Origin: Verrucomicrobiia bacterium
Lineage (GTDB): Bacteria; Verrucomicrobiota; Verrucomicrobiia; Verrucomicrobiales; DEV007
NCBI GenBank assembly: GCA_030427505.1
Contig: JAUICH010000001.1
Location: 248,001-312,000 of the forward strand
Reading direction: 5' to 3'
DNA length: 64,000 nucleotides
A program made the translations under genes and the position numbers. Every line of letters begins with the position of its first letter. The stretch's first letter is position 1. Below the pieces are notes generated by a model that saw nothing but the letters and a program-made list of their open reading frames with translations, ran no database searches and had not been told where the DNA came from. This document shows positions 27,563-36,807 of this stretch, one piece after another.

Positions 27563-29179
27563 CTATGGCAGGGCCAGGATGCGCTTGATCTCCGTCACCG
27601 TTTGCTCGTGATCGATGGCGTAGTGGTTATAGGGAACGATCGTCTCGGACTCGGCCCGGCCGATGTGGCTGCTCCAGTAAGGGACCACGCCATCGGAGGA
27701 GGCTTCCAGCGGACCGGCTTTGCCCCGGTTTCCAATGATGCTGAACTCCCGGACCGGCACGGCATTCGGCAGGTTGGCCAGGATCTTAAGGCTGGGCTGA
27801 CGGGGCGACAGGGCGTGCACGCTGTCCAGCTTGCCCCGTCCCAGTTCGGCGTATGCCTCGGTGAAGGCGCCCGGATTTGCCGCGGAGACTCTTTCGTAGA
27901 AAGCGGCAAATTGGTTGGGCGGTTTGATCAGCCAGGTGCCCAACTGGCCGATGGGGTTGTCGGCGAAGTCGCTCCCCAAGTGCGGGACCGTGATGTAGAC
28001 GATGCGCTTCACCCTGGGGTCGGGTTCCCAGAAGAAAGCTTCCCGCAGCGTTTCCCGGTCGTTCTCAGAAAGATTCAGGGATTCAAAGGGGCGGGTAAAG
28101 GCTGCGTCCCAGAACGCGTCTTCGGGACGGGTCACCAAGGAACGGGCCACGATGCCGCCCATGCTGTGCGCCAGCAGCGTGACGGATTGCGTGGCGGGGT
28201 CGTCGCCCTCCGGATCGAGTTCCAGGCATAGCTCGCGTAACTGCGTCCTCAACTGCCGGCCCGAATAGAGCGCGGGCGCGGACGTATTGTAGAGGAAATG
28301 CCACACCTGGTAGCGGGAGCGCACGGCTTCATCCGCCCACAATTCGTTGCTCAGCTTCGCCCAGACCAGTGGCGTATCGAGCAGGCCGTGGATCATGATG
28401 AGCGGCTCCCGGTTCGGATCGTAAGGCTCCATCAAGTACAGTTTGGGGTCCCGCTTTGGCATTGGGCTTAGGACGTCCGCCAGGCGCAATCGGCTCAGTT
28501 CGCGCGTACGGGAGAGCGCCATTGCCCACGGCACGGAATAGTCCGCCGCCAGGGGCCGTCTTTCGCCATGGTAGTCGATCTGTTCGTGGTAGAGCGGGCA
28601 GAGCAGGTCGATGCGCGCCTGGTTGTCGCTTTCCTTGGTAATGAGGGCGGTCAGAGGCCGGGTAATGGCTTCCGGCGGAAAGTGCTCTTCAATAGCTTCC
28701 CGCCCTTTGTTTTCCCGAAGCGCGGCTAGAGGAGCGCCCACGCCGTCTCGCTGAAAGTGCGGCAGCCGCTTGATCTTGTAGTCCACGGCAGGGCTGATCT
28801 CATCGAAATAGGTCAGGGGATAGCAGGGCATGGGGCCACCTGCGAAGCGCACGGTGAACTCCCTGGGAGTCTCGCCCTCCCCGGATGCTGGCAGACTGAC
28901 CTTCCCAGAATCCTGGTCTCCCCTGAGGCGCTGCCATTGTTCCACGAAATGGGCCAGCGCGTGAGCGGACTCATCGGAAGCGGGATCGTCGAGAGATTTC
29001 TGGAGAAGCTCGCCCAAGCCGTGCGCGGCGTAGGAACACCCGCGCAGAGGACGGGGGCCCAAGTCGCTGATCCGGGTCACGGTGGCGGGCGCCACCGCGC
29101 AGCCTGAGCCCGAAACAGCCAGAGTGGCCGAAGCGGCAAGGAGAAGGAACGCGGAGGCGATGTTCGGGTGAAAGAGCAT
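27563..29179 (-). CDS. exported lipase-like alpha/beta hydrolase
   Basis: The 538-residue product has an N-terminal signal (SAFLLLAASATLAVSGSGCAV) with a weak lipobox-like SGSGC, so it may be a lipoprotein. After a poorly conserved N-terminal 250 residues comes a lipase core: LIMIHGLLDTPLVW (oxyanion HG), the elbow LAHSMGGIVAR (GxSxG as HSMGG), VYITVPHLGSDFA, then SSDGVVPYWSS and a late His in YNHYAID. These give a plausible Ser-Asp-His triad. It resembles secreted PGAP1/triacylglycerol-lipase-like enzymes. It is convergent with the metallopeptidase gene. Confidence 0.85.
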   Translation of the reverse strand: MLFHPNIASAFLLLAASATLAVSGSGCAVAPATVTRISDLGPRPLRGCSYAAHGLGELLQKSLDDPASDESAHALAHFVEQWQRLRGDQDSGKVSLPASGEGETPREFTVRFAGGPMPCYPLTYFDEISPAVDYKIKRLPHFQRDGVGAPLAALRENKGREAIEEHFPPEAITRPLTALITKESDNQARIDLLCPLYHEQIDYHGERRPLAADYSVPWAMALSRTRELSRLRLADVLSPMPKRDPKLYLMEPYDPNREPLIMIHGLLDTPLVWAKLSNELWADEAVRSRYQVWHFLYNTSAPALYSGRQLRTQLRELCLELDPEGDDPATQSVTLLAHSMGGIVARSLVTRPEDAFWDAAFTRPFESLNLSENDRETLREAFFWEPDPRVKRIVYITVPHLGSDFADNPIGQLGTWLIKPPNQFAAFYERVSAANPGAFTEAYAELGRGKLDSVHALSPRQPSLKILANLPNAVPVREFSIIGNRGKAGPLEASSDGVVPYWSSHIGRAESETIVPYNHYAIDHEQTVTEIKRILALP

Positions 29180-29420
29180 TTCAGCTGGAGTTGACGCGGG
29201 TCACTCGCCGAGCCTTACCGGGAATCGAGGGGGATGACAATCACCGTTGTAAGAAGGTTTTGTTGCGTGTTCCCAAGTAGCGCTTCTTCAGAGTGAAGCG
29301 GAAAAGTTGCTCTCCGGGTCTGCCGGGCGGCGGGAAGACGCCAAGCGTGTCAGGGCTCTGATGCCGCCAAAGGAATAAAAGCCCAGCCGCTCGCTGTGCC
29401 GGAACCAAAGACCGTGTTGG

Positions 29421-29495
29421 TGGAGCCAGCTGTCGGATTTGAACCGACGACCGGCTGATTACAAATCAGCTGCTCTACCACTGAGCTAAGCTGGC
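29421..29495 (-). tRNA. tRNA-Thr, anticodon TGT
   Basis: The reverse strand folds into a standard cloverleaf. The acceptor stem pairs GCCAGCT with AGCTGGC. The D arm is AGCTCAGTGGTAGAGC. The anticodon stem is GCTGA/TCAGC with loop TTTGTAA, giving anticodon TGT. The T arm is TCGGTTCAAATCCGA. The discriminator is T and CCA is present at 29421-29423. It reads ACA and other ACN threonine codons. Confidence 0.96.
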
Positions 29496-30345
29496 GTCGT
29501 ATTGGCTCTTTTTGAGAAGGTCTGGTTGCTCCTTGTCCCGGGGGAAAGGAACTGGAGACCGGAAAAGGGACAAAAGCTACGCTACCGAAGGCGGATCGCA
29601 AGCAGGGAGTCGTTTTTCGAATTTCTTCAGAAATTTTTTCCGGGACCCTGTCTTGCCGGAATCGCTCGCGCCGGTGCAAGTGGACTTCAGATTAACGCCA
29701 AAATGGCCTGGGGTGGTTGGTTCTGAAATTTGGTTCGTCTCGCTCCTCTTCGGTTCGATGGGGTTCCGGATGAGCAGGGAGACCTTCTCGCTGCCGAAAT
29801 GCAGCCGACTTATCTCAAGGCTTGGATTCAAGGCCCAAAGCCCGGAACGCCAGAGGTCTGACTGGCGGAATTATCGCTTAGCTAATTAGATCGGGGGAAA
29901 GGTTTGGTTTTGAGTCTAGCATGAGTAGTAGGAAACATGGGGTGGCGTGTTCTTGCTGTCTTGGGAAATGAGCAGAAAGGGGGGCTGAGCGGATTACTCT
30001 AAAATTCTGGTTAACGGCCATCCGGTATCTAACGACTCATGCAACCGGGGTATGGGAGACTTCGTAACCCTTCTCAACTTGCTGCTTCTAATCCTTTCAT
30101 TCCGAATACTGATTTGCTGTTTGTGAGTCAATGAATTGATAGCTGTCTCAGCTATGACGTTTTGTGTTCGTTGCGATGAGGAAACTGCGGTTTCCGAGTC
30201 CTAACGATAAAAATAAGCCGTAAATTTGGTGATATGAGATCCTCTTTTCTCTTCAGTCTGACTGCCGCCGTCTTGTTTTTCTTTCTTATTTCTCCCTGAA
30301 ACACACCGCAACCAAACCATTGGAACTCATCATATAAACTGACCT
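29496..30345. other. long intergenic region upstream of the autotransporter gene
   Basis: About 850 bp hold no gene I can support. The first part should contain the tRNA-Thr promoter on the reverse strand. From about 29880 to 30345 the DNA is AT-richer than the genes around it and must contain the autotransporter promoter and leader. A near-palindromic AATTTCTTCAGAAATT occurs around 29620-29635. No known RNA family or coding signature was recognised. Confidence 0.5.
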
Positions 30346-31965
30346 ATGAGTAAAGAAGTACAAACAATCAGCCGGCGCTATGTCGCTGGTCTCTGCGGAG
30401 CCGTCCTGGCCCTCACGTTCAGTCTTCCTGTAGCCAGCAAGGCTGATCCCCTCGTTGACCTGGACGCAGTCGTCAACGCGACTGCCGACACGACTAACGC
30501 CGTGACGAATCTGTCGGATTCGATTTCATCTGGGCTGAACGCTCAGCTGGATCTCGGTGGAAATGTTTCCCTTGGCAATTCCAACGCCGACCTGAGCCTC
30601 GGCACGACGGGCGCTGTCGATAGTGCTACCACGGCTTCCGTGGGAACGCAGGTGTTCGATTCCAACGGAAACATCAATCCTAACGTGACCTTGGGCACCG
30701 CCGGACTGGCCGCGCTGGGAGAGATTCTGGGTGTCGATTTTTGTGTGGAACTGGGACTGCTCACCTTTGCCCCGGAAATCTGTGACCAGGTGTCGCCGCC
30801 TGACGACGATGACCCGGGCGACGGCGGTCCGGGAGGCGGAGGTCCGGACCTGTCGGACGAAGATCTGGAAGACATCGTCTTGCCGAACTTGATGATCTCC
30901 GATGATGTGTTGGGAGTCATTGCCGTTAACGCGCTTCCCGGCGCACTGGTGCAGCGGGAACTGGCGGGGTACGCCATGGCGGTTGGCACGGCAGACCTCA
31001 ATGCGCGGATTCAACGGCTCCGCGGTGGCTTGAAACCGCAGGAGCCCATGGTGGCGGTGCCGCAGACCGTGCCGATCGAAGTCATGAAAGGAGCGAAAAG
31101 CCCGGTCGTCGAACAGGAAGTCTATATGACTCCGGAACCGTATGATTGGGAATTCTTCGTTCAAGGAGAGTTCGGTCACCGGGAACAGGATGACTATGTG
31201 TTGGGAGAGGACTTTGACGCAAATGTCTATTCCGGCATTGTAGGTCTGGAAAGGCGGCTCAACGACAAGATGGCTATCGGCTTGGCGGTTACCGGCCTGG
31301 GACTAGATAGTGAGATCGACGGAGGACTGGGCAGCACGGACATCGAAGGCATACTGGCCTCCGCGTATGTGACCTATAGTAACGGAACCCTCTATTCCGA
31401 TCTTCTCTACAGCTACGGCTGGCTGGAACATGACCTGACCCGGACGACCCTGGCGGGAAGAAACGCACGGTCTGATTTCGACAGTGGCAACCATCTCATC
31501 GAATACAATATCGGACTGACTCTCGAGGTCGGGCCCGCCATCACTGGTCCCTATGCCAGTGTCCGGTACATCAATAGTGACATTGACGGCTACACCGAGA
31601 GAAACGGAGGTCTCCTGAACGCGGTGGTGGATGGTCAAACCGCGGAATCCCTCATCTCCGAGATCGGTTGGCAGATCTCGTTTCCCATCGAAGCTGGGAA
31701 TACCATCTTCGTCCCCCACATCCGTGGCGCCTGGGTGCATGAATATCTGGACGACGACGATCCGGTGGGCGCAAGCCTGAAGGCCTTCCCTTCGAACCGC
31801 TTCAGAGCCACCCCGCCAAACCAGGAAGAAGACTTCGGTCTGGTCGGAGCCGGGATCGCCATGGCGCTCGGAGAACGCACCACGATCTCTCTCGACGCGG
31901 AAGCCACGTTTGCCGACGACTACTTCGGCATCCTGGGAGGCCTGATCCTGTCACACAAATTCTGA
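30346..31965 (+). CDS. autotransporter-domain outer-membrane protein
   Basis: The 539-residue product has a signal peptide (residues ~12-32, ending in ASKADP). A low-complexity passenger of about 230 residues follows, rich in Asn, Asp, Thr and Gly and including an acidic/Gly linker PDDDDPGDGGPGGGGPD. A C-terminal beta-barrel of about 265 residues begins around DWEFFVQGEFGHRE. Alternating amphipathic strands such as GIVGLERRLNDKMAIGLAVTG run to the terminal LSHKF; a final Phe is the usual barrel-assembly signal. The passenger is short, and its function cannot be read from the sequence. Confidence 0.88.
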   Translation: MSKEVQTISRRYVAGLCGAVLALTFSLPVASKADPLVDLDAVVNATADTTNAVTNLSDSISSGLNAQLDLGGNVSLGNSNADLSLGTTGAVDSATTASVGTQVFDSNGNINPNVTLGTAGLAALGEILGVDFCVELGLLTFAPEICDQVSPPDDDDPGDGGPGGGGPDLSDEDLEDIVLPNLMISDDVLGVIAVNALPGALVQRELAGYAMAVGTADLNARIQRLRGGLKPQEPMVAVPQTVPIEVMKGAKSPVVEQEVYMTPEPYDWEFFVQGEFGHREQDDYVLGEDFDANVYSGIVGLERRLNDKMAIGLAVTGLGLDSEIDGGLGSTDIEGILASAYVTYSNGTLYSDLLYSYGWLEHDLTRTTLAGRNARSDFDSGNHLIEYNIGLTLEVGPAITGPYASVRYINSDIDGYTERNGGLLNAVVDGQTAESLISEIGWQISFPIEAGNTIFVPHIRGAWVHEYLDDDDPVGASLKAFPSNRFRATPPNQEEDFGLVGAGIAMALGERTTISLDAEATFADDYFGILGGLILSHKF

Positions 31966-31980
31966 ACCCACCTTCAGTGT

Positions 31981-32038
31981 AAATAGACCCAAAGGCGGCG
32001 GAGGGCAGCCCAAGCCTGCTCTTCGCCGCTGTCTATTT
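31981..32038 (+). terminator. long bipartite hairpin terminator after the autotransporter gene
   Basis: The outer stem pairs AAATAGAC (31981-31988) with GTCTATTT (32031-32038), and a T-rich end follows. Inside, GGCGGCGGAGGGCAG pairs with CTGCTCTTCGCCGC, with two mismatches. The gene converging on it is the M42 peptidase gene at 32070, so the hairpin may serve both strands. Confidence 0.75.
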
Positions 32039-32069
32039 TGGAAGCGCCCTTGTGGGCGCTCTTCGAGTT

Positions 32070-33125
32070 TCATGGCTTGAAAGAGTCTCCCGCTTTCAGG
32101 GACTTCACGAACCCGGTGAGGAGACGGATGGTATTTTTCACATCGTTGAGATCGGCGACTTCCACGGCGGAGTGGGTGTAGCGAATGGGCAAGGCGACGC
32201 GGCAGGTGGCAATGTCTTCGCTCGGACGATGGAGGCTCTTCGCGTCCGTATCAGGAGAACTAGGCTTGGTCTCGTGCTGGATGGAGATGTCCAGGTCTTT
32301 GGCCGCCTGAGTGAGGCGCTCATACAGAGGAGGGTGATGGGCCGCTCCGCGGGTGATCTTGGGTCCGCCGCCCAGGTTGATGGTACCGTGCTTGGCTGTG
32401 TCGATGCCCGGGCTGTCGGTGGCTTGGGTGACCTCCAGCGTGATGATCGCATCTGGTGTGGTGTTAGGGACGCCAGCTTCTTCCTGTGCGGTATTCCGCG
32501 CGACAACACTAGCCTCGGGTTTGGCGCGACTTTCAGAAATCTGGCGGAGAACTTCGGCGACAACGAAACTGCCCAAGCGACGTTCCAGGCCCCGGCCCAT
32601 CAGGCGATTCTTACCGAGTGTCTCCGCCGCGTCCGCGAACACGGCGGGGTGCCCCACGCGAATGCCCCTGTCCGCTACTTCTTGCGCGTTGGAGGCGCCA
32701 ATGTCGACGAAGAGTTCGTGAACGCCGGGGGCCTTTGTGGCGAGGTTGTGTTCGCGAAGGTGGATGGCGAGATTGCCAATGATGCCGGCGACTTCGCCCC
32801 GGTCTCCCAAGATGCGCAAACGCCGCGAACGGGCCGCGGCCACTTTGGCGCCGCCCAGGCACTCCAAGCGCAGGAATCCCTCCGGGGTGATCTGGCTGAC
32901 CAGATAGCCGGATTCATCGGCCCGGGTCAGTAGAAGGAGAGTGGGTGCGGCTGGACCCTGGCTGCCTTCCAACCGGGCCCAGGCGCTATCTGAGGGATCG
33001 CACGCCGCTTCGGGGGCGACCTTCCGGACGTAAGCGGCCCACTTGCGCTGGCCTTCGGCTTCGAAGCCGGAGGGGCTGGGGGTGTTCAGAAGGTCCAGGA
33101 GGAAAGCACGGGCGTCGTCGGTCAT
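32070..33125 (-). CDS. M42-family peptidase homologue with altered metal-ligand positions
   Basis: The start at 33125 (MTDDARAFLLDLLNTPSPSG) is the first plausible Met. The 351-residue protein has the M42 glutamyl-aminopeptidase layout: TPSPSGFE at the N-terminus, the TAQEEAG catalytic Glu pair (E215/E216) and LPIRYTHSAVEV (H318 ligand). Other ligand positions differ from the family. The usual His in the HxDExG motif is R68 (T-R-A-D-E-S-G). The bridging Asp of the LDDR/LDNR motif is E181 (L-E-R-R), and the later Asp is E231 (L-E-V-T). A dinuclear metal centre of the normal kind looks unlikely. It may be a non-catalytic or repurposed homologue. Confidence 0.85.
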   Translation of the reverse strand: MTDDARAFLLDLLNTPSPSGFEAEGQRKWAAYVRKVAPEAACDPSDSAWARLEGSQGPAAPTLLLLTRADESGYLVSQITPEGFLRLECLGGAKVAAARSRRLRILGDRGEVAGIIGNLAIHLREHNLATKAPGVHELFVDIGASNAQEVADRGIRVGHPAVFADAAETLGKNRLMGRGLERRLGSFVVAEVLRQISESRAKPEASVVARNTAQEEAGVPNTTPDAIITLEVTQATDSPGIDTAKHGTINLGGGPKITRGAAHHPPLYERLTQAAKDLDISIQHETKPSSPDTDAKSLHRPSEDIATCRVALPIRYTHSAVEVADLNDVKNTIRLLTGFVKSLKAGDSFKP

Positions 33126-33136
33126 GAAGAGCGTTA

Positions 33137-34756
33137 TCAATACTTCACACCGGTCAGCGCGGCCCAGTCTTCCCACTTCTTACCTAGTTCGGCGACCAGA
33201 TCCGGATGTTCGGCGGCCAAGTTGTTCATTTCCGTGCGGTCGGCGGCCAAGTCGTAGAGTTCCCAGGCTTTGGCGCCTTTGTCCCAGTCCAGCTTCCAGT
33301 TGCCATGGCGGACGCCGCGCGTGCCGGCCCAGTGCCAGAAAATGTCTTCATGGGGCTCGCGCTCCTCGCCCTGGAAGATGGGCAGGAGGCTCTTGCCTTC
33401 CGCGGGGATGATCTGATTCCCATTGTATTCGGTGGGGTACGCCGCGCCGGCGGCGTCCAGGAAGGTGGGCAGAAAATCGATAATGTGGCCCACCTGGTTG
33501 GTGATGTTCTCCGGCTGAATGACGGCGGGCCAGCGGACCACCAGCGGGGTGGAGACACCGCCTTCGTGACAGTAGGACTTGTAGCGGCGGAAAGGCGTGT
33601 TGGAGGCGGAGGCCCAGCCGGGGCCCACATGGCTGTAAAACTCGCGCGGTCCGGGGACCTGGGCCGGATCGTTTCCGCCGGGAGTTTCGGAGCACCCGCC
33701 GTTGTCGGAAAGGAACAGGATCAGGGTGTTTTCCGTCGTGCCGATTTCCTCCAGTGCCGTGAGCAGGCGGCCAATGTTCTGGTCCATCCGGTCGATCATG
33801 GCGGCGTACACTTCCATGCGCAGGTTCTGCCAGTTTTCGTCCAGGGTCTTGGCTTCATCCCAGGGTTCCGCTTTGTCATCCAGGGGATCCATTTTCCAGA
33901 GTGGATCGACCAGGCCGTATTCGATTTGCCGCTGGTGCCGCCGCTGGCGCAGTTTTTCCCAGCCTTCTTTGTAGCGGTCTTTGTATTTTGCGATGTCCTC
34001 CGGCAGAGCGTGCAGGGGGTAGTGCGGCGCGGTGTAGGCCAGGTAGTGGAAGAAGGGCTCTCCCTTGGCGGCCTGGGCCTTGATGGTTTCGATAGCGTGG
34101 TCCGTAAAGGCGTCCGTGGTGTAGTAGTCGTCCGGGAATTCCGTTATCATTTCGTCGTTCCGGCCAAAGGGGCGCACTCTGCCGCCTTTGAACTTTGGGT
34201 CCGGTTGGGTGGGGTAGAAGAAATTGCAGCAGCCGTCCCACAATCCGTAGGACTCATCAAATCCCCGGTCGAAGGGGCGGTGGGGCGCTTTGCTTCCATT
34301 GTGCCACTTACCGCTCATGCCGGTCTGGTAGCCGGCCAGCTTCATGGCTTCGCCCAGGGTCAGCATGTTCGGGTCCAGCAGTTCGCTACCCTTGCCGCCT
34401 TTACGGGGATAGAGGCCCGTCAGCAGACTGGCCCGGGTGGTGGTGCACTTGGCGTTGTTGTAGAACTGGGTGAAGCGCATGCCTTCGGCCGCCAGGCGAT
34501 CGATGTTCGGGGTATCGATCTCGCCCCCGTAGCAACCGATGTCCGACCAGCCCATGTCGTCCGCCATGATGAGGATGATGTTAGGGCGGCTGCCGGAGGC
34601 GCTCCCGGTGGCACTCTGTTGGGCATTGGCAAAGCGGAGCGGGACAATCGCAACCGCCAGAAACACTACCGCACGCAGGCAGGCGAGCAGAGAGACCCTG
34701 GTTCGAAACGAGTAAGGCCGGGAGCCGGTGGGAGAAACTTGTGGTCGGAGATTCAT
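33137..34756 (-). CDS. secreted S1-family sulfatase with a CxTxR formylglycine motif
   Basis: The 539-residue product has an extended basic N-terminus and a signal segment (about residues 22-45, ending in FANAQQ). The metal site is PNIILIMADDMGWSD. The formylglycine site is C104 in C-T-T-T-R followed by ASLLTG, where the usual Pro/Ala is Thr, a variant seen in a sizeable group of marine sulfatases. GKWHNG and FLSDNGGC supply further active-site residues. A start farther downstream is possible, since the first 20 residues are atypical. The M42 gene follows 12 bp downstream. Confidence 0.93.
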   Translation of the reverse strand: MNLRPQVSPTGSRPYSFRTRVSLLACLRAVVFLAVAIVPLRFANAQQSATGSASGSRPNIILIMADDMGWSDIGCYGGEIDTPNIDRLAAEGMRFTQFYNNAKCTTTRASLLTGLYPRKGGKGSELLDPNMLTLGEAMKLAGYQTGMSGKWHNGSKAPHRPFDRGFDESYGLWDGCCNFFYPTQPDPKFKGGRVRPFGRNDEMITEFPDDYYTTDAFTDHAIETIKAQAAKGEPFFHYLAYTAPHYPLHALPEDIAKYKDRYKEGWEKLRQRRHQRQIEYGLVDPLWKMDPLDDKAEPWDEAKTLDENWQNLRMEVYAAMIDRMDQNIGRLLTALEEIGTTENTLILFLSDNGGCSETPGGNDPAQVPGPREFYSHVGPGWASASNTPFRRYKSYCHEGGVSTPLVVRWPAVIQPENITNQVGHIIDFLPTFLDAAGAAYPTEYNGNQIIPAEGKSLLPIFQGEEREPHEDIFWHWAGTRGVRHGNWKLDWDKGAKAWELYDLAADRTEMNNLAAEHPDLVAELGKKWEDWAALTGVKY

Positions 34757-34927
34757 GGTGGAGAAGTTGGGCCGAGCGAATTTCGCGGAAGGCTAAGCTA
34801 GGCATGCGCGCAGGCGCTTCCAATCAAAAAAGCGTCGCCTGCGCGCTGGTGTGTTTCTCTTTCCGTCACTCCGCCAAGGTCAGAGTTGGGGCTTGCTTGC
34901 GGGGACAGGGCTGGTACGTTTCCTGTC

Positions 34928-35863
34928 ATGCAAAACTCCCGTAGTTCACGCTGGGATTTTTCCAGCTTTTCGATCCTTTCCGGCTTGGCGGCCATTGCGT
35001 TAGCGTTTCCGGGGACGAGTCTCCTTTGTTCGGCGGCCCCGGAGTCCGTCGAGTTGGATCGTGACCGGGGCAGCATGAAACTGTCCAGTGAAGAAGGGCA
35101 GTACGAAAAGGGAGACCACTTTTCCACCTGGCGCTGGAGTTTGAAGGCGGACCGCTGGGGCATGTACGCAGTCCGGCTCCACTATTCGTCGGTGAGCCCC
35201 AAGATGGGCATTCAGTTTCGCCTGGGCTACGATTCCATCTTGAAGACTTACGTTCCCCGGACGGGTGAGAATGGCCGGGAGCGAGACTTTTTGCTGGGCA
35301 AAGTCTATGTCCCTGAAAGCGGAGAATACCCCATCACCCTCCTGGCGGGGGGCGACGCGAATGATGCTTCGTTCAATGTGACGGGTATCGAGCTGGTGCC
35401 CGCGCCCGAGGGGGACAAGATCGCGCAGGGAATTGACGGTAATATCGAACTACCCGCTGGTGGCGCCGCCACGTATTCCGAGATGATGCGTTATGAGCCG
35501 CGCGAGGAGAAGAACTGTCTGGGGTTCTGGAAGAACCCGGAGGATTGGGCGGAATGGGAATTCGACGTGGTGCACCCGGGCAAGTACCAGGTGGAAGTGG
35601 TTCAGGGCTGCGGGAAAGACCAGGGAGGCAGCGAAGTAGCCGTGGTGGTGGAAGACGTGAAAGAGCAGGAAATCCTGACGTTTGAGGTGGAGGACACCGG
35701 TGGGTTTCAAAACTGGAAGTCCCGGCAGATCGGCACGGTCTCTTTCAGCCGGGAAGGCCGGCACACTCTTTCCATCAAGCCGCTGAGCAAGGCCGCGAAG
35801 TCGGTGATGGACGTGCACAAGGTGGTGCTCACACCCGTCATGGAAGAGGCCGCCTCCAACTGA
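34928..35863 (+). CDS. exported protein with two carbohydrate-binding-like beta domains
   Basis: The 311-residue product has a signal region (SFSILSGLAAIALAFPGTSLLCSA, about residues 11-35). Two beta-sandwich-like domains follow. The first contains KADRWGMYAVRLHYSS and LLGKVYVPESGEYPITLLAG. The second contains GFWKNPEDWAEWEFDVVHPGKYQVEVVQG, which resembles the CBM6-like/DUF5077 pattern (W.EW.f.v..pG.Y.v). It is probably a periplasmic or surface polysaccharide-binding protein. It is divergent from the sulfatase gene, which suggests a shared regulatory region and a common substrate. Confidence 0.75.
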   Translation: MQNSRSSRWDFSSFSILSGLAAIALAFPGTSLLCSAAPESVELDRDRGSMKLSSEEGQYEKGDHFSTWRWSLKADRWGMYAVRLHYSSVSPKMGIQFRLGYDSILKTYVPRTGENGRERDFLLGKVYVPESGEYPITLLAGGDANDASFNVTGIELVPAPEGDKIAQGIDGNIELPAGGAATYSEMMRYEPREEKNCLGFWKNPEDWAEWEFDVVHPGKYQVEVVQGCGKDQGGSEVAVVVEDVKEQEILTFEVEDTGGFQNWKSRQIGTVSFSREGRHTLSIKPLSKAAKSVMDVHKVVLTPVMEEAASN

Positions 35864-35893
35864 GGCGACAGTTCCCACTCTGGCCCCGCGCAA

Positions 35894-36748
35894 TTACCGG
35901 GGCTTCAGCCCGATGAAATTTCTCACCCGTTTCACGGGGGAGATCAGAAAGTCGTTTCGGCCCGCGCCCCGGTCGAAGTAGAGGCCGGTGGAGGTGCCGC
36001 CGTCCAAGTTCAGGGCGCGCAGCAGGTGGAACTCGGTGACGATGTCCGGGTCCGCGAGGAGTTCTCCCAGTTCCGCCAGGCTGAGCGAAGAGGTGGCTCC
36101 CATGATCCAGTGGTGCCCACCATCCGAAGCCATGAAGGTGCGGCGGCGGGATTGGCCGGTGGAAAGGCTAGACACGGCCTTTCCTTGATCCACAAGGAAG
36201 GGGCCGCTCTGAATGAGGGCGGACACTCCGGGTTGATCGTAGCGGGGAAACTCTGAAGCGCGGAGGAGGCGCATGGTTCCCTGACTGTCCTGGAGCAGCA
36301 CGCCGCTGAGTAGCTTGGCTTTTTGGAAGTGATTAATCCGCTGACCTCTATCCACGATCATTAGACCAGCGGGCGCGAAATCGGGATGGAAGAAGCCGCC
36401 GTTACAGCCCACGACGCAGAAGTTTGCCTGCATGGCCTCGGCAAGGCCCGGATGGGCGGGTTCTTCGCCGTCTCCCTGGTCGATGATCCGGAGGTGCACG
36501 TCCCGGCTGTCGAAATAGACCAGGTAAAGTTCCCGGCTCGCGAAAAAGCTGTAGTCGCCCGTTTTCCGGACAGCTTTCCGGACGTAGCGCATGTGTTCGC
36601 CGATCTCGAACGCATCGCTTTCGCCCGTCATTTCCCAATCCGCGGCGGGAAGCCTGGCGATCGAAAGAATCAGTAATAGGCTAGCCAAGGGGGCCCCGAA
36701 AAACGGGAATCTCCAGAATGTGCGCCGGTGGGTTTTTCGACGGGGCAT
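35894..36748 (-). CDS. phosphodiester glycosidase (NAGPA/DUF2233) family protein
   Basis: The start at 36748 (MPRRKTHRRTF) gives 284 residues with an N-terminal membrane/signal segment (LASLLLILSIARLPAADW). The hallmark motifs of the family are NGGFFHPDFAPAGLM and, near the C-terminus, LNLDGGTSTGLYF. The vertebrate member (uncovering enzyme) removes GlcNAc from phosphodiester-linked mannose, and bacterial members act on polysaccharide or cell-wall phosphodiesters. It is probably periplasmic. It is convergent with the CBM-like gene and downstream of the ArsR-methyltransferase gene on the same strand. Confidence 0.87.
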   Translation of the reverse strand: MPRRKTHRRTFWRFPFFGAPLASLLLILSIARLPAADWEMTGESDAFEIGEHMRYVRKAVRKTGDYSFFASRELYLVYFDSRDVHLRIIDQGDGEEPAHPGLAEAMQANFCVVGCNGGFFHPDFAPAGLMIVDRGQRINHFQKAKLLSGVLLQDSQGTMRLLRASEFPRYDQPGVSALIQSGPFLVDQGKAVSSLSTGQSRRRTFMASDGGHHWIMGATSSLSLAELGELLADPDIVTEFHLLRALNLDGGTSTGLYFDRGAGRNDFLISPVKRVRNFIGLKPR

Positions 36749-36807
36749 GGCCCAAAATGGCACGGATTCCCCAAGTGGGAAGTACCAGCCCGTCACGAGT
36801 TTGCATC

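Noticed and set aside
33206-34801. 531-codon open frame antisense to the sulfatase at 33137-34756
   Set aside because: It is Gly/Val/Phe-rich low-information translation typical of antisense frames in GC-rich genes. The sulfatase on the other strand has all active-site motifs.
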